Positions 1 to 9,853 of a stretch of 64,000 bases of DNA are shown here, piece by piece. Positions within the stretch are counted from its first letter, which is position 1; each line of letters opens with the position of its first letter. Location of the stretch: the NCBI GenBank assembly GCA_024663395.1, contig JANFAH010000002.1:744001-808000 (forward strand). The letters run 5' to 3'. The notes under the pieces were generated by a model. It saw nothing but the letters and a program-made list of their open reading frames with translations, did no database searches and had not been told where the DNA came from. The DNA comes from Pisolithus tinctorius (Eukaryota; Basidiomycota; Agaricomycetes; Boletales; Pisolithaceae). The position numbers and the translations under genes are program-made.

Positions 1-892
1 GTAGCTTGCTTCTCCACATTATTTCCCATCCTCGTCCCTCGATCGTTTGTGTTCCCTCCGGTACCATGCGTCTGTGGAGAACAACACCGCCATCTTCGTA
101 GGCGCAAAGGAGACAAAGCTCTCCATTTGCTACCGATGTGGACTGTAAATGAAATAAGCGCATAGCCATGATTATACCTGATAATATCAATCACTGGGTT
201 CCCAGCGTACAACATTATAAGATTACCTGTCTTATTACCAGCCCGACCGTCTGAGAACTTGGATGTGGCATTTTGGGAGTTCCCGATGGCGGCGTGGAGT
301 CTCTGTCTGCTGGGCAATGTCCATACATCTGCCTGAGCTAATGTTCGTCTGAGACTCGCTGAGAGATTATTATAATCCGCTCACCAGAGATGATTCTACG
401 AGGTTGGGGACTGCCAGGAGAGCACTGTTTTCATTCAAGGGTAGAAGCGAGAATCGGCAGTAGTTCAGTGCATTGACGTCCATCGAGTAGCACAGCGTTG
501 GTGCAGACGATTCAGTCAACGTTGCTGCCCCGGCTTGCCGAATAGCTACAGATTCTTCGGGGCGCTCCCAGACGTGGATCTTGTTGTCCCTGCCATGTCT
601 GTTGACCACCGAGAATAGAGTCAGCGATGCCAACGCAATACAACCATAGCTTGACCACCAACGTTATGATCTGGCTTTGTCCAAGTTCTTCGACACCGAG
701 GATGGAGTCGGTGTGCGCAAGCCAGTCGGCGATTGGTCTCAGAGATCGTATGGACGAAATGACGATCCGTCCTTTAGTATCACCTGAGTATATCCTGTCG
801 TTGTCTCGAGAACAGAATAAAGTGTTCACGGGGTCTTTGTGCGCGCGCAGGACATGAATCGGCGATGGTGGTGTCTCGGTGAGCGACATCAT
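1..892 (-). CDS. ASA1: ASTRA-associated protein 1 (WD40 protein), 5' part, 3' end outside window
   Basis: WD40-repeat subunit associated with the ASTRA complex (family knowledge: chromatin/TELO2-TTI related assembly). I read four exons: 892-663, 598-385, 332-227 and 177 to the window edge. The introns (662-599, 384-333, 226-178; 64, 52 and 49 bp) have GT..AG borders and join frames cleanly. The N-terminus reads MMSLTETPPSPIHVLRAHKD, followed by a typical WD blade with SGDTKGRIVISS and HTDSILGVE; after intron 1 comes HGRDNKIHVWER. Exon 3 holds DVWTLPSRQRLHAAIGN, and after intron 3 comes IIMAMRLF, then GELCLLCAYEDGGVVLHRR, as in fungal Asa1. No premature stop is seen. It is the only clear resident host gene here. 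The start was chosen as the first ATG of the conserved frame; a second ATG lies directly after it. Confidence 0.85.
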
Positions 893-1083
893 GCATCATG
901 CATCAAGGTTCACTGCCAACAAATATGTAAGGTTCGGGCCGACGTGGTCGGCCGCACGTCACTGGTTCAATATTTGTCGGAAAATTACTCGGTCCATTGC
1001 AATGGTGTCAGATTTTTACATGGTGATAATCAGTTCACGATAAGATTGCATGTGAGAGTGCGGAGTTGCAATACGCTGGCAAT
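893..1083. other. Asa1 upstream region and left flank of TIR element
   Basis: No gene seen. It presumably holds the Asa1 promoter. The last bases, with repeated TTGCAAT/GGCAAT words, look like the sequence resuming at 9720, so this may be the outer edge of the Plavaka element into which the TIR element jumped. GGCAAT at 1078-1083 is the left target duplication. Confidence 0.5.
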
Positions 1084-2384
1084 TATGGCGTAAAATCTGC
1101 ACATTTATTTTTCGCGGTCGCATCGCCACATCACCGCGTCCGTTCAGCCGCAATACCTATGTGCCGCGGCCTCACCACCGCGCCCAATCAGCCGCGTCAC
1201 CCATACGTCGCGGCCTCACCGCCTCGCTGCCGCGCCTGTTCAGCCGCGCCCGTTACTTTCAACTATACCACCATGTAATTGTATTATTGTATATAGTACA
1301 TAGATGATGTTGCTCGTTGCAAACTCAGTGCAACCATAGAATAAATTTAATTGGAGAGCATATTTCATTTCTTCTGGTGCACTTGTTAATTCTCACTCAT
1401 CGTCGCCATACAGTGGGGAGGGGGAGAGTGTAGATATAATATGAGAGGAACAACATCAGATCTACTAAGGACAGAGGGTGTGCGGGAAACTAAAGATCCT
1501 CTGCCAAATGAATGAATGAGCTGTGAAAGAAAAAGATGGGGAGGGACGTATTAATACCTGGAATTCTCTCTGTGCAGACAGCTCCTCGATGATTTCAGTC
1601 GTCTCGCCCTCTAGGATTCCCCCCAGCAGCATCTCCTTTGGCACCAATCCCTCCCTGTCCTTGTGAAATATAAGACCGGCTTCTACTTCTGCTTCGTGCA
1701 TCCAGTTGCACTTCTGTTCTTCAATGTCAGCTGCACGTAGATAGTCTTCAAGCGCGTGGAAAGCAGGTTGTGAAAGGAAGACTTGTAAGAGGCGGAGACG
1801 ATTTTTGTGGATAAATCTTCGACACCAGCGGGTGTGGGTGCAGGTGTGGAGGAAGCCAGGGAAGTGGATAACGTAGAATAAGACAGAGATGCCTCTGGGG
1901 TATCGGGAGCGGTGAAATACGAGGTGGGGATGGGGGTGCAGAGGAAGCCAGAGAAGTGGGTAATGTAGAGTAAGATGGAGATGCCTCTGGGGTATCGGGA
2001 GCGGTGAAAAATTGGGCTGTACCTTGGCCATCGGATCCCTGTACCTCTGACAAAATTCGTCTGGAGTCATACCGACCTCAAACATGCATGCATTCCTCTT
2101 CGCAACCCCAACCAACCCTGAGCTGCGTACCTGCCCTTTGACCGATCATCCCTTGAGCTGATTTGGGAGCTGGGAGTCATTCGGGTTGATACAGAACACA
2201 AACCAATTGTGTGTGTCTCCCAACATATCAAAGAGCATATCGAGGGCGGCGCAGAACTCACCTGCGACGCACGGAGTACCTGTGTTCTGGGAAGTAGTGA
2301 CGTCCTCGTCCTCACGTTCTCCTTCGACGATGGGAGGAGTCGTGCCAGTGGCAGTGTTGTTGTGTGGCATACAATGAACGGTAT
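1084..2384. repeat. Left arm of 1.3-kb terminal inverted repeat
   Basis: Read in reverse complement, this matches 8419-9719 at high identity over its whole length. It includes the GC-rich run with repeated CCGCG..CTCACC words, the tail after the chitin synthase fragment and the two-copy ~92-bp repeat. Homology stops near 2384, where the left side continues into chitin synthase sequence and the right side does not. The exact inner boundary is uncertain by about 10 bp. Confidence 0.85.
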
Positions 2385-3216
2385 TCTTCCGGTGGGTGGA
2401 AGGAGCATGCATGGGTTTGACAGGTTGTTGGGCCGCAACAATCATGTCCTCGCTCTTGGGATGGGCCTGTGTGGCAATGGCTTTCCCCGAGAAGGGACCT
2501 TTGATGAAGGGATTGATGGACCCTGCCCCTTCAGCACCATCCCCGAGGCCAGCGCCGGCCGCCATGCTGCGAAGAAGAGCCACAAAATCGGGGTTAAGAG
2601 CATCGAGGTTGTGCTCTAAAAACGCCTCTGAGGAATATGTCACCGGGCCATTGAAATGGCAAATGGTGAACGTCAGGAAACCAGACCTATCCAAGCCACC
2701 TCCTAGTTTAAAGGAAGAATGGTTGCCCCATCGCTTGGCGAAGGCGTTGGCCATGGTGTGATCCATCTTTTTGTGGGATCGGTGAGCTTGGTCGTCCATG
2801 ATGTGAATAAGGCCACCAGGTTCATTCTGGAAGAGTCGGACGCATTCGGAGTTGTTGAAGTAAGAAATGAGGGGGTCATATTTAGATATGCCTTCTGATT
2901 GGTATTTGTCGATGTGGGACTCAAACAGCTGTTGTTGAATGAAATGGTGCAGTCGTTCGTTGGCGAAGTTAATGCAGAATTGGTCCAGCGAGTTGGATCC
3001 ACCCGTCATGTTCTGTGGACCGGGGAGATCGAATAAACCGATAAAAGTGTCGAAGAGATACATCGTTCGTCGTAGACTGATCAAGTTCTTCTTCGGCTGC
3101 TTAAGAGTAAAAAAAAAATCATGATATCGCAAGTGCAAGAGCCACATACCTTCTTCACGAATGGTGCTGGTGCATGCGAACACGCTCGGAATGTTCCTTG
3201 CCACCCTTGCTTGCAA
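1540..3216 (-). pseudogene. Chitin synthase (myosin-motor type) fragment, left copy
   Basis: Fragment of a fungal chitin synthase with an N-terminal myosin-like motor domain. Readable pieces in order: IGLFDLPGPQNMTGGSNSLD, FCINFANERLHHFIQQQLFE, SECVRLFQNEPGGLIHIMDD, FAKRWGNHSSFKLGG, then FVFCINPNDSQLPNQLKG (motor C-terminal part), AKRNACMFEVGMTPDEFCQR, and after a foreign ~260-bp stretch VFLSQPAFHALEDYL and EAGLIFHKDREGLVPKEM. Neither the motor N-terminus nor the catalytic chitin synthase domain is present, so it cannot make a working enzyme. The foreign stretch replaces the usual sequence after the RYRDPM motif and consists of two ~92-bp repeats with Pro/Ser-rich reading. I read it as a gene fragment captured by the transposon; the outer 850 bp lie inside the TIR arm. 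Confidence 0.75.
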
Positions 3217-3640
3217 CGGAGCAAGGGGGGCAGCTTGGTATGTGTGGCTGGTAGTTCGATATTACAAAACTGTAAGGGCTGAGAGCGGTGTGCTACAACT
3301 TCACTATTAGTCACACTTGTGTAGATTCCCAATATAGGCCGGCACAACTGCCAGCGAAACAAATCAAATTCAGACAAAGTACTACGGACATTAGGGAGCG
3401 ATAAGAAGTGAGTGAAAAAAACGCAAGTATCACAAATCAATGTCAGAAATATCTCCATCCTTCACCATCATTGTCTGTTCAAATTGTGCGAACCACAGAT
3501 TTGGTGGAGACGAGGCATTGTTGTCGCTGTCGGATAAGAAGTCCTTCACTTCAACAGGGCCGGAAATGGACCCCCCAGGCTGACGAGGCCAAGCGGGTAG
3601 GGCGTCAGCATTTACTTAGTGCAGATAGTGTGATTAGTAT
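3217..3640. other. Spacer between captured fragment and integrase partner gene
   Basis: No supported gene. A polypyrimidine run on the minus strand (revcomp of 3108-3120) just before the chitin synthase reading could be an acceptor site of the captured gene. Otherwise nothing recognised. Confidence 0.4.
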
Positions 3641-4941
3641 GTCACTGTAAGTAACTAAATACAAACGTACAGTCTTTGCGTTTCTTGCGGAAGGACCGCC
3701 TATTGGAGTCCATAGCCTCAGGGGAGGATAAGACATGAACAGAATGTGACCTCTTGCCTAGAAAAAAAAATGTCGATTTTAATGGTAAAAATAACAGTAC
3801 TAAACTTACCGGTCCCAGTCGCAGTAGTGATTTCGAGGTCGGCAATGGAACTCGATAGTTCAACCACCTCATTGTCACTTGCACTCATAGCCTCTTCATC
3901 AGTTCCCACTACGTCTGATCCCATCTTCCACTTGTCGAAAATATGATTGGGGACAGGATTTCGAGTGACTGTCCAAAAAATTAAGACGGCCAAAGTTGTA
4001 ATGTTTTAGCCACATACCGAACCACAGATTACTATCAGCAATGCCAGACTTCTGGCGTCCCTTGAAACGGGCGAGAACAACACCATTCGGACGAACAGCC
4101 GTAGAGAGCTCGAGTTTGCCATTAGCAGGAACAAGAAGCTGCCAGTCAGGTTGGGTTTGGGACATCATATTGGCTTTCTCACGATGAGAGTCAAAATATT
4201 GGAAGACATTCGGGAACCATGAACGCAGCTGGGTTGTAACGTCTTCGTGTGACCAAGAAGAGTTAACTTCAATCGTTTGTTGGAGATAGCATCCATGGTT
4301 TTCCAAGTGTTGGATGAACAGTCTCTTCTCCGCCGTCGTCCGCGGCAAGATCGGGTCCTTCATTAACTGGCCATTTGTCTGTATTTCAATTTGTGAAGTA
4401 AGAGTCTGCGCAATAAAAATTTAAAAAGAAAAAATACATCTATTCCGCATGTAATGATGGCGACAGAGCTGACATGGAATGCCTGACCACTGGTTTGCCG
4501 TTGAGAAGGCTGGAATAAAAATGTCAGCCCGAGCGGTCCCAAGGCACTACAAATGCCTACCCCATGCTTGTTAGAAGCGGACATCCGTAATGTTGAGAGC
4601 AGCTTCGGCTTTGAAGATTTAGTTGCCAGTGCCTCCTGGCGGGGATTCGGTTGAGAAGTGCCGGTGAGACGTCTTGAAGTAAGTCCTTCGAATATTTTCG
4701 CCACGTTCGATGAGCCACATACAGCGGGCTGCGATTGGGTGACGGCTGGGGCATTGATGGCTGGGGTATTGACGGCCAGGGTATTGACAGCTGGGGAATT
4801 GTCAGTGTGTGGGTGCTTACTGAACCCATGCGAACATTCCCAGCAATGAGCAGGGTCATCTGCCTTAGGCCTAAAGCGCTCGCAATCGCATTGACCACCT
4901 CCACCCCGGCAGAGGTTCGTCCAGGTCGATGCACTCGACAT
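3641..4941 (-). CDS. Cys-rich partner gene of the integrase-core element
   Basis: Hypothetical protein that typically accompanies this integrase in basidiomycete repeats; function unknown. The first exon starts with MSSASTWTNLCRGGGG and has a Cys/His cluster (CDCERF..HCWECSHGFSKH) that could bind zinc, then a short VNTPAI/NAPAV-type repeat. A middle exon reads MKDPILPRTTAEKRLFIQHL, then PNVFQYFD and RPNGVVLARFKGRQKSG. Intron 4017-3969 (49 bp) joins NLWF to VTRNPVPNHIFDKWKMGSD; another joins TATGT to the basic tail RRSFRKKRKD. The intron between first and middle exon (about 4555 to 4383) is inferred from GTAGGC and a ..AATACAG acceptor. No clear inactivating change is seen. Confidence 0.55.
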
Positions 4942-4998
4942 GCTAGTGAGGATGGGGTGAAGTGCGGTTGGTGTTACCGCAGTAAAATTCAGAAGCAT

Positions 4999-6948
4999 TT
5001 ATACAAATGATGAGTCACAGGTCATTAAGTAGAACGACAACGTAGACAATGCCTGGCACCATAGGCATGCCTGGGAATACCAAATCGCATCAGCCAATGA
5101 AATATCTACCTCTTTTCGTGTGCAGTGCCCAATGTGTATAGTCTCGATCAGCGGGTATGTGTCAGAGCTCCACTCCGTTGCTGTCAACCCGAAATTTTCC
5201 AGTGTGATGTCCTGGGTGACTACCTCCTGAAGACCCCTGAAGAAAGTTAGTTCTTCTTCGTCATTCTGAAAAGGGTTCCGAAGAGAGGGTACACGCACGG
5301 CCTCATGCTTAACGTGTACTTGTTGTTGGCGCGCGATCACATCAGCCATCTCCATTACTTCATCATCGGCAACATTACATCCTTCACGATCTTCACGTTC
5401 TCGGTAGATTCCAAATTGAATTTGACCGAGCAGACACATGTCCTTTATTTCATGAGACAAAAAGAGTATAAACTAATAAAATTTGACATTTACCATTGGA
5501 CTCTTGTTGTTAGTACCTGCGCCACCCATCGGGTGGCAGTTCCACTCCTCCCAAAACACCTGGCAGTCGTGATTGAGATCGTCGAGGAACAGCATGTGGA
5601 GTAACCAAATATGCGACAGGTTTTCGATATCGAGCATATGGACACATTCAAGTCGTGCAAAAAAAGCACGCCAGCGTCTGGCAAATTGGGATCCAACTTC
5701 GACCCATAAACGCTTGATGCGACAATTCCGAGTTGAACTATGCATATGATTAGCAACGATGAATACAAAAATGATGTGAAACTTACGTTCCCCAGATAAA
5801 CGAGCCACGGTGGTGGCCATTCTTCATGATCATGTACATCACAACGTTGATATTCTCACCACCACGGTCTCCACGTACACAGGAAGGTATTCCATATTGT
5901 TCAGCAGCGTGTTCGAATAAACGAAGGACAGTCGATGACCGGTTATTGTCGCTGGCACGAATTGTGGTAACCTACGAGTGAATCAACAAATGTGACAAAT
6001 TTGAGTAGGCAATAGACATACTGTGCGGCAAAAGCCATCGATAAACCTGTGAATGACGATTCCCCACCAAATCAACTTGTGGTGACCATCGATGTGCCAC
6101 AGCGCATTTGGCCGTTTGACGTGATACTTGCGTCTCGTTTTCGTGCGGCGGTCTCGTAAAGCTTGACCTAGTTGATCGATCCTTCGAAGTGACTGAATTA
6201 CACGGCAATGCTGCACACAGATCCCCTGTGCCTGCATAAACCCTATTATATAGCGAAGTCCAGACTCGGGCCGTCTCTTCTTGAATGCAGTAACAAGGTT
6301 ATCGAGCTCCATATCTGTAATCTTCGTGTATCTTCATTCGATGCTGTGAGACTTCATGTAAGAATGCAGGGTGTTTCTATGGATTCCAAGGACGCGTGCA
6401 AGCTTGGTGGTGTGGATTTGCCTTGAAGTTGAAACGGCCTCCTCGAGAATGCCGACGTCAACAACTTTCCTTGGTCGTCCTCGTAAACCGGTGTGAATTT
6501 CCGTCACAGGCTCTGGGATCCCTACAGTGTCGTCGACACTAATCATGAGTTCGCATGACGAACTGTTAGCGTCAGCGGCCATTTGTTCAAACGTACTCAC
6601 CAAGTCCTCATGCTGTCTCGATAACATGTAAGCGCCACATGTAGTCTTCCAATTAACTCGGCCACCAGAGACAGCCAGTCAGACAGATCGGATCCTAGAT
6701 GGTCTTCTTCAATCGCGGTAAGGAGATGCATCGCGTTACCTTCCAGAAAGCCGAGGTGGCAGTCCAAGCGAACCAAGTCGTTATCCTCTTGAGTCCAGGC
6801 ACGGAGAGCACGCTGGTAAATTTCGGATAGTGAATCAAAAGCAGTGAGGAGATTGGGTGGCCACAGTGTGGCGTTCGCAGGTAGCTGAGGGATGGCACTT
6901 GGGAGCAAAGTCACCATTGATAACAGAGTACGTAGGTCTGGACGCATG
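4999..6948 (-). pseudogene. Integrase-core (rve-like) transposase, disabled
   Basis: Likely transposase of the long-TIR element. Order on the minus strand: helical N-terminus (MRPDLRTLLSM..), an HTH-like segment (LRGRPRKVVDVG..LARVLGIHRNTLHSYMKS), then YHVKRPNALWHIDGHHK (first Asp), SCVRGDRGGENINVVMYMI (second Asp), NCRIKRLWVEVGSQFARRWR, and the tail with DDLNHDCQ, EEWNCHPMGGAGTNNKSP. At least four short introns fit, including donor GTATGTC after GFCRT, donor GTAAGTT after FIWG, and donor GTAAATG after NKSP. Two lesions: an in-frame TGA at 6336-6334 after SHSIE where relatives have an Arg codon, and Lys instead of Glu in RI(E)RLW, the expected third acidic residue. Both fit CpG-to-TpG/CpA change. 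The C-terminal part is shorter than usual (the YYGVHG-type block is missing). Confidence 0.7.
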
Positions 6949-7040
6949 AAGCCTAAACCCACATACAGCCAAACAAATAACTGACATAATATCGATGCAC
7001 AATTTTCTACGCCTATCCTCTCCAGTGTTTCATCCTAATC

Positions 7041-8004
7041 ATGACTCCATCGAGTAGTCCTTCAGCACCAGCGACCGTGATGGCCACCCGCCATCCCAAC
7101 TTTTATTTTGAAAATGGCACGTACATTATCCTCGTCGAAGATTCCCTTTACAAACTCAACCACGACATCTTGGTCAACGAGTCAGCCTTCTTTTCTGACC
7201 TCTTTTCACTTGGAAAATTTGTGCCGGAAGACAAGGACGGGGAGGGGTGCGCTGATCAGAACCCAATTATTGTGAAGGACGGATTCCTCACTACAGAAAT
7301 TTTTGACTTGTTCCTCAAGATCAAGTTCACGTGGTAAGTCTACGAGTTTCTGCTCTGATGTGCTTACTGATTTCACCTACTAAAGTCCCCGCCCACCTGC
7401 TAAATATTCTGCAGATGACCTCAAGAACCTCCTAGAGTTTATCCGCAAGTTCCAATGCACTACATGCCTGCTCAGCTTCGTTACTTCTTGCATCATCGAG
7501 AAATCATTTTCCTTCCATCCTTCTGAACTCATTTATCTGGGCATCGAGTACAGGATTCAGGTGCTCTTCGAAAGAGGTTTTATGAGGCTCTGCGACCTCC
7601 CTCTGACCAAGATCAAGAAGGTTCACCGTCGCTGGATGGGGATGGAAACTTACATCGCCTATGTTTATGTCAGGTCTCACCTGGATGAGTACGTCTGCAC
7701 AGTCGCTGTGGAGGCCCCCCCTATCATACATGCCGCTTGCTGTCAGGATCACAAGGGGTGTGAAGAAGACTGGGGTGCGGTGTGGTGGAATGGCATGGGG
7801 CGACTCCTCCTCAATGGAAGGAGCCCATACAGTTTCGACAATGCTATTAATCTCTTCAAGAAACTGCAGTTTGGCCATGTCGGCAAAGATTGCAAGAGGT
7901 ATATGTTTTCGAATATAATGCATGTAAATAAACCACTCGCCCACTCCCACCGATTCATTACTCGTGTTAGAGATTGTCTTATCCAGAGCATTATACCTAC
8001 ATAG
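7041..8004 (+). CDS. BTB/POZ-like protein carried inside the TIR element
   Basis: Resembles the many short BTB-domain proteins of Agaricomycetes (protein-protein interaction fold; partner unknown). Exon 1 (7041-7333) starts MTPSSSPSAP and has the BTB-like HPNFYFENGTYIILVEDSLY, then LVNESAFFSDLFSLG and NPIIVKDG. Intron 7334-7385 (GTAAGT..AAAG) joins to CPRPPAKYSADDLKNLLEF. Exon 2 continues with LIYLGIEYRIQVLFERGFMR, LPLTKIKKVHRRWMG, DHKGCEEDW and AVWWNGMGRLLLNGRSP. An optional 72-bp intron (7899-7970, GTATAT..TTAG) leaves the frame unchanged and the stop at 8004 the same. The frame is intact over about 300 codons, in contrast to neighbouring repeat genes. It is transcribed away from the integrase gene, with only about 90 bp between the two starts, so a shared promoter is likely. 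Confidence 0.65.
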
Positions 8005-8418
8005 GCCTCGTCACACTATATCGATCATCATTTTGTAATTGTATGTAGAAAATGTGGTGGTGTGTCATGTAAATTGACAAGACTTCATTGAAGTCGAAGT
8101 TTGTTTGGCCTGACTCATAAGTTAATTTCGAAGCGCAACTAAGTATAATAACAAGGTAAGTACAACTCTCAGTGTCGGATTCGAGGTTGATGTCACACTG
8201 GACAGACTTTTTTTTGTCATTTTTCGACAAGATATCTCGCAGGGAAGAGGAGCGATCCCTGGCGAGCACTCCGAGAATGAACCTCCCACCATCTGTGATG
8301 CGCGAGCGTGAACCGTTTTACCCCATCCTCACCCTCACTTGTACCGCCATCCGTTACCCCTGTAGTCCGTGTACATCCCACCGCCTTCGTATTTCACCGC
8401 CACCGGTACCCCAGAAAA
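8005..8418. other. Spacer between BTB gene and right TIR arm
   Basis: No gene supported. A short plus-strand open stretch runs from here into the chitin synthase fragment but its upstream part resembles nothing I recognise. Confidence 0.4.
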
Positions 8419-9245
8419 ATACTGTTCGTCGTATGCCACATGACAACGCTGCCACTGGCACGACTCCTCCCATCGTTGAAGAAGAATGTGAGGACAAGGA
8501 CGTCACTACTTCCCAGAACACAGGTACTCCGTGTGTTGCAGGCGAGTTCTGCGCCGCCCTCGATACGCTCTTTGATACGTTGGGAGACACACACAATTGG
8601 TTTGTGTTCTGTATCAACCTGAACGACTCCCAACTCCCAAATCAGCTCAAGGGATGATCGGTCAAAGGGCAGGTACGCAGCTCAGGGTTGGTCGGGGTTG
8701 CGAAGAGGAATGCATGCGCATTTGAGGTCAGTATGACTCCGGACGAATTTTGTCAGAGGTACAGGGATCCGATGGCCAAGGTACAGCCCAATTTTTCACC
8801 ACTCCCGATACCCCAGAGGCATCTCCATCTTACTCTACGTTACCCACTTCTCTGGCTTCCTCTGCACCCCCATCCCCACCTCGTATTTCACCGCTCCCGA
8901 TACCCCAGAGGCATCTCTGTCTTATTCTACGTTATCCACTTCCCTGGCTTCCTCTGCACCTGCACCCACACCCGCTGGTGTCGAAGATTTATCCGCAAAA
9001 ATCGTCTCCGCCTCTTACAAGTCTTCCTTTCACAACCCGCTTTCCATGCGCTTGAAGACTATCTACATGCAGCTGACGTCGAAGAACAGAAGTGCAACCA
9101 GATGCACGAAGCAGAAGTAGAAGCCGGTCTTATATTTCACAAGGACAGGGAGGGATTGGTGCCGAAGGAGATGCTGCCGGGGGGAATCCTAGAGGGCGAG
9201 ATGACTGAAATCGTCAAGGAGCTGTCTGCGCAGAGAGAATTCCAG
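8419..9245 (+). pseudogene. Chitin synthase motor fragment, right copy
   Basis: Mirror copy of the distal part of the left fragment. Readable: VASTSQNTGTPCVAGEFCAAL-like segment (TTSQNTGTPCVAGEFCAALD), FVFCINLNDSQLPNQLKG, AKRNACAFEVSMTPDEFCQR, then the two-copy ~92-bp foreign repeat, VFLSQPAFHALEDYL and GLIFHKDREGLVPKEM. It lacks everything N-terminal to the point where the inverted repeat begins, which shows that the arm, not the whole captured gene, was duplicated. It ends at an FQ followed by a donor-like GTATTAATAC. Not functional. Confidence 0.75.
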
Positions 9246-9719
9246 GTATTAATACGTCCCTCCCCATCTTTTTCTTTCACAGCTCATTCATTCATTTGGC
9301 AGAGGATCTTTAGTTTCCTGCACACCCTCTGTCCTTAGTAGATCTGATGTTGTTCCTCTCATATTATATCTACACTCTCCCCCTCCCCACTGTATGGCGA
9401 TGACAAGTGAGAATTAACAAGTGCACCAGAAGAAATGAAATATGCTCTCCAATTAAATTTATTCTATGGTTGCACTGAGTTTGCAACGAGCAACATCATC
9501 TATGTACTATATACAATAATACAATTACATGGTGGTATAGTTGAAAGTAACGGGCACGGCTGAACAGGCGTGGCAGCGAGGCGGTGAGGCCGCAACGTAT
9601 GGGTGACGTGGCTGATTGGGTGCGGTGGTGAGGCCGCAGCACATAGGTATCGCGGCTGAACAGACGCGGTGATGTGGCGATGCGACCGCGAAAAATAAAT
9701 GTGCAGATTTTATGCCATA
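8419..9719. repeat. Right arm of 1.3-kb terminal inverted repeat
   Basis: Reverse complement of 1084-2384, with scattered substitutions only. The outer end reads GCAGATTTTATGCCATA, followed directly by the GGCAAT duplication at 9720-9725. Confidence 0.85.
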
Positions 9720-9853
9720 GGCAATGCCATCGCAATGCCCTTTGCAACAGCGACCGCTACTGTCTGTGTCTCGCTTCGCTGTCCACTCATTTTTCTTTAT
9801 TGTATTTACTGTCTTTACTCTCACAGGATGCATTCCCTTTGTCGACCAGTAGT

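Larger units (their letters stand above)
1084..9719. mobile_element. Long-TIR DNA transposon with integrase-core transposase and captured genes
   Basis: The ends are long inverted repeats that begin TATGGC(G/A)TAAAATCTGCAC. The direct repeat GGCAAT lies immediately outside both (1078-1083 and 9720-9725), the expected sign of a 6-bp target duplication. Internal genes are an integrase-core protein and a Cys-rich partner on the minus strand, a BTB-like gene on the plus strand, and chitin synthase motor fragments at both sides, partly inside the repeats. The superfamily is not assigned: the integrase type (rva_4/rve-like) is known from basidiomycete genomes, but I cannot connect it to a described element with such long TIRs. 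The internal genes could instead belong to a second element nested inside a non-autonomous long-TIR element. Confidence 0.7.

Noticed and set aside
1540..3216. Functional chitin synthase or myosin gene
   Set aside because: The catalytic domain and motor N-terminus are missing and a foreign repeat interrupts it.
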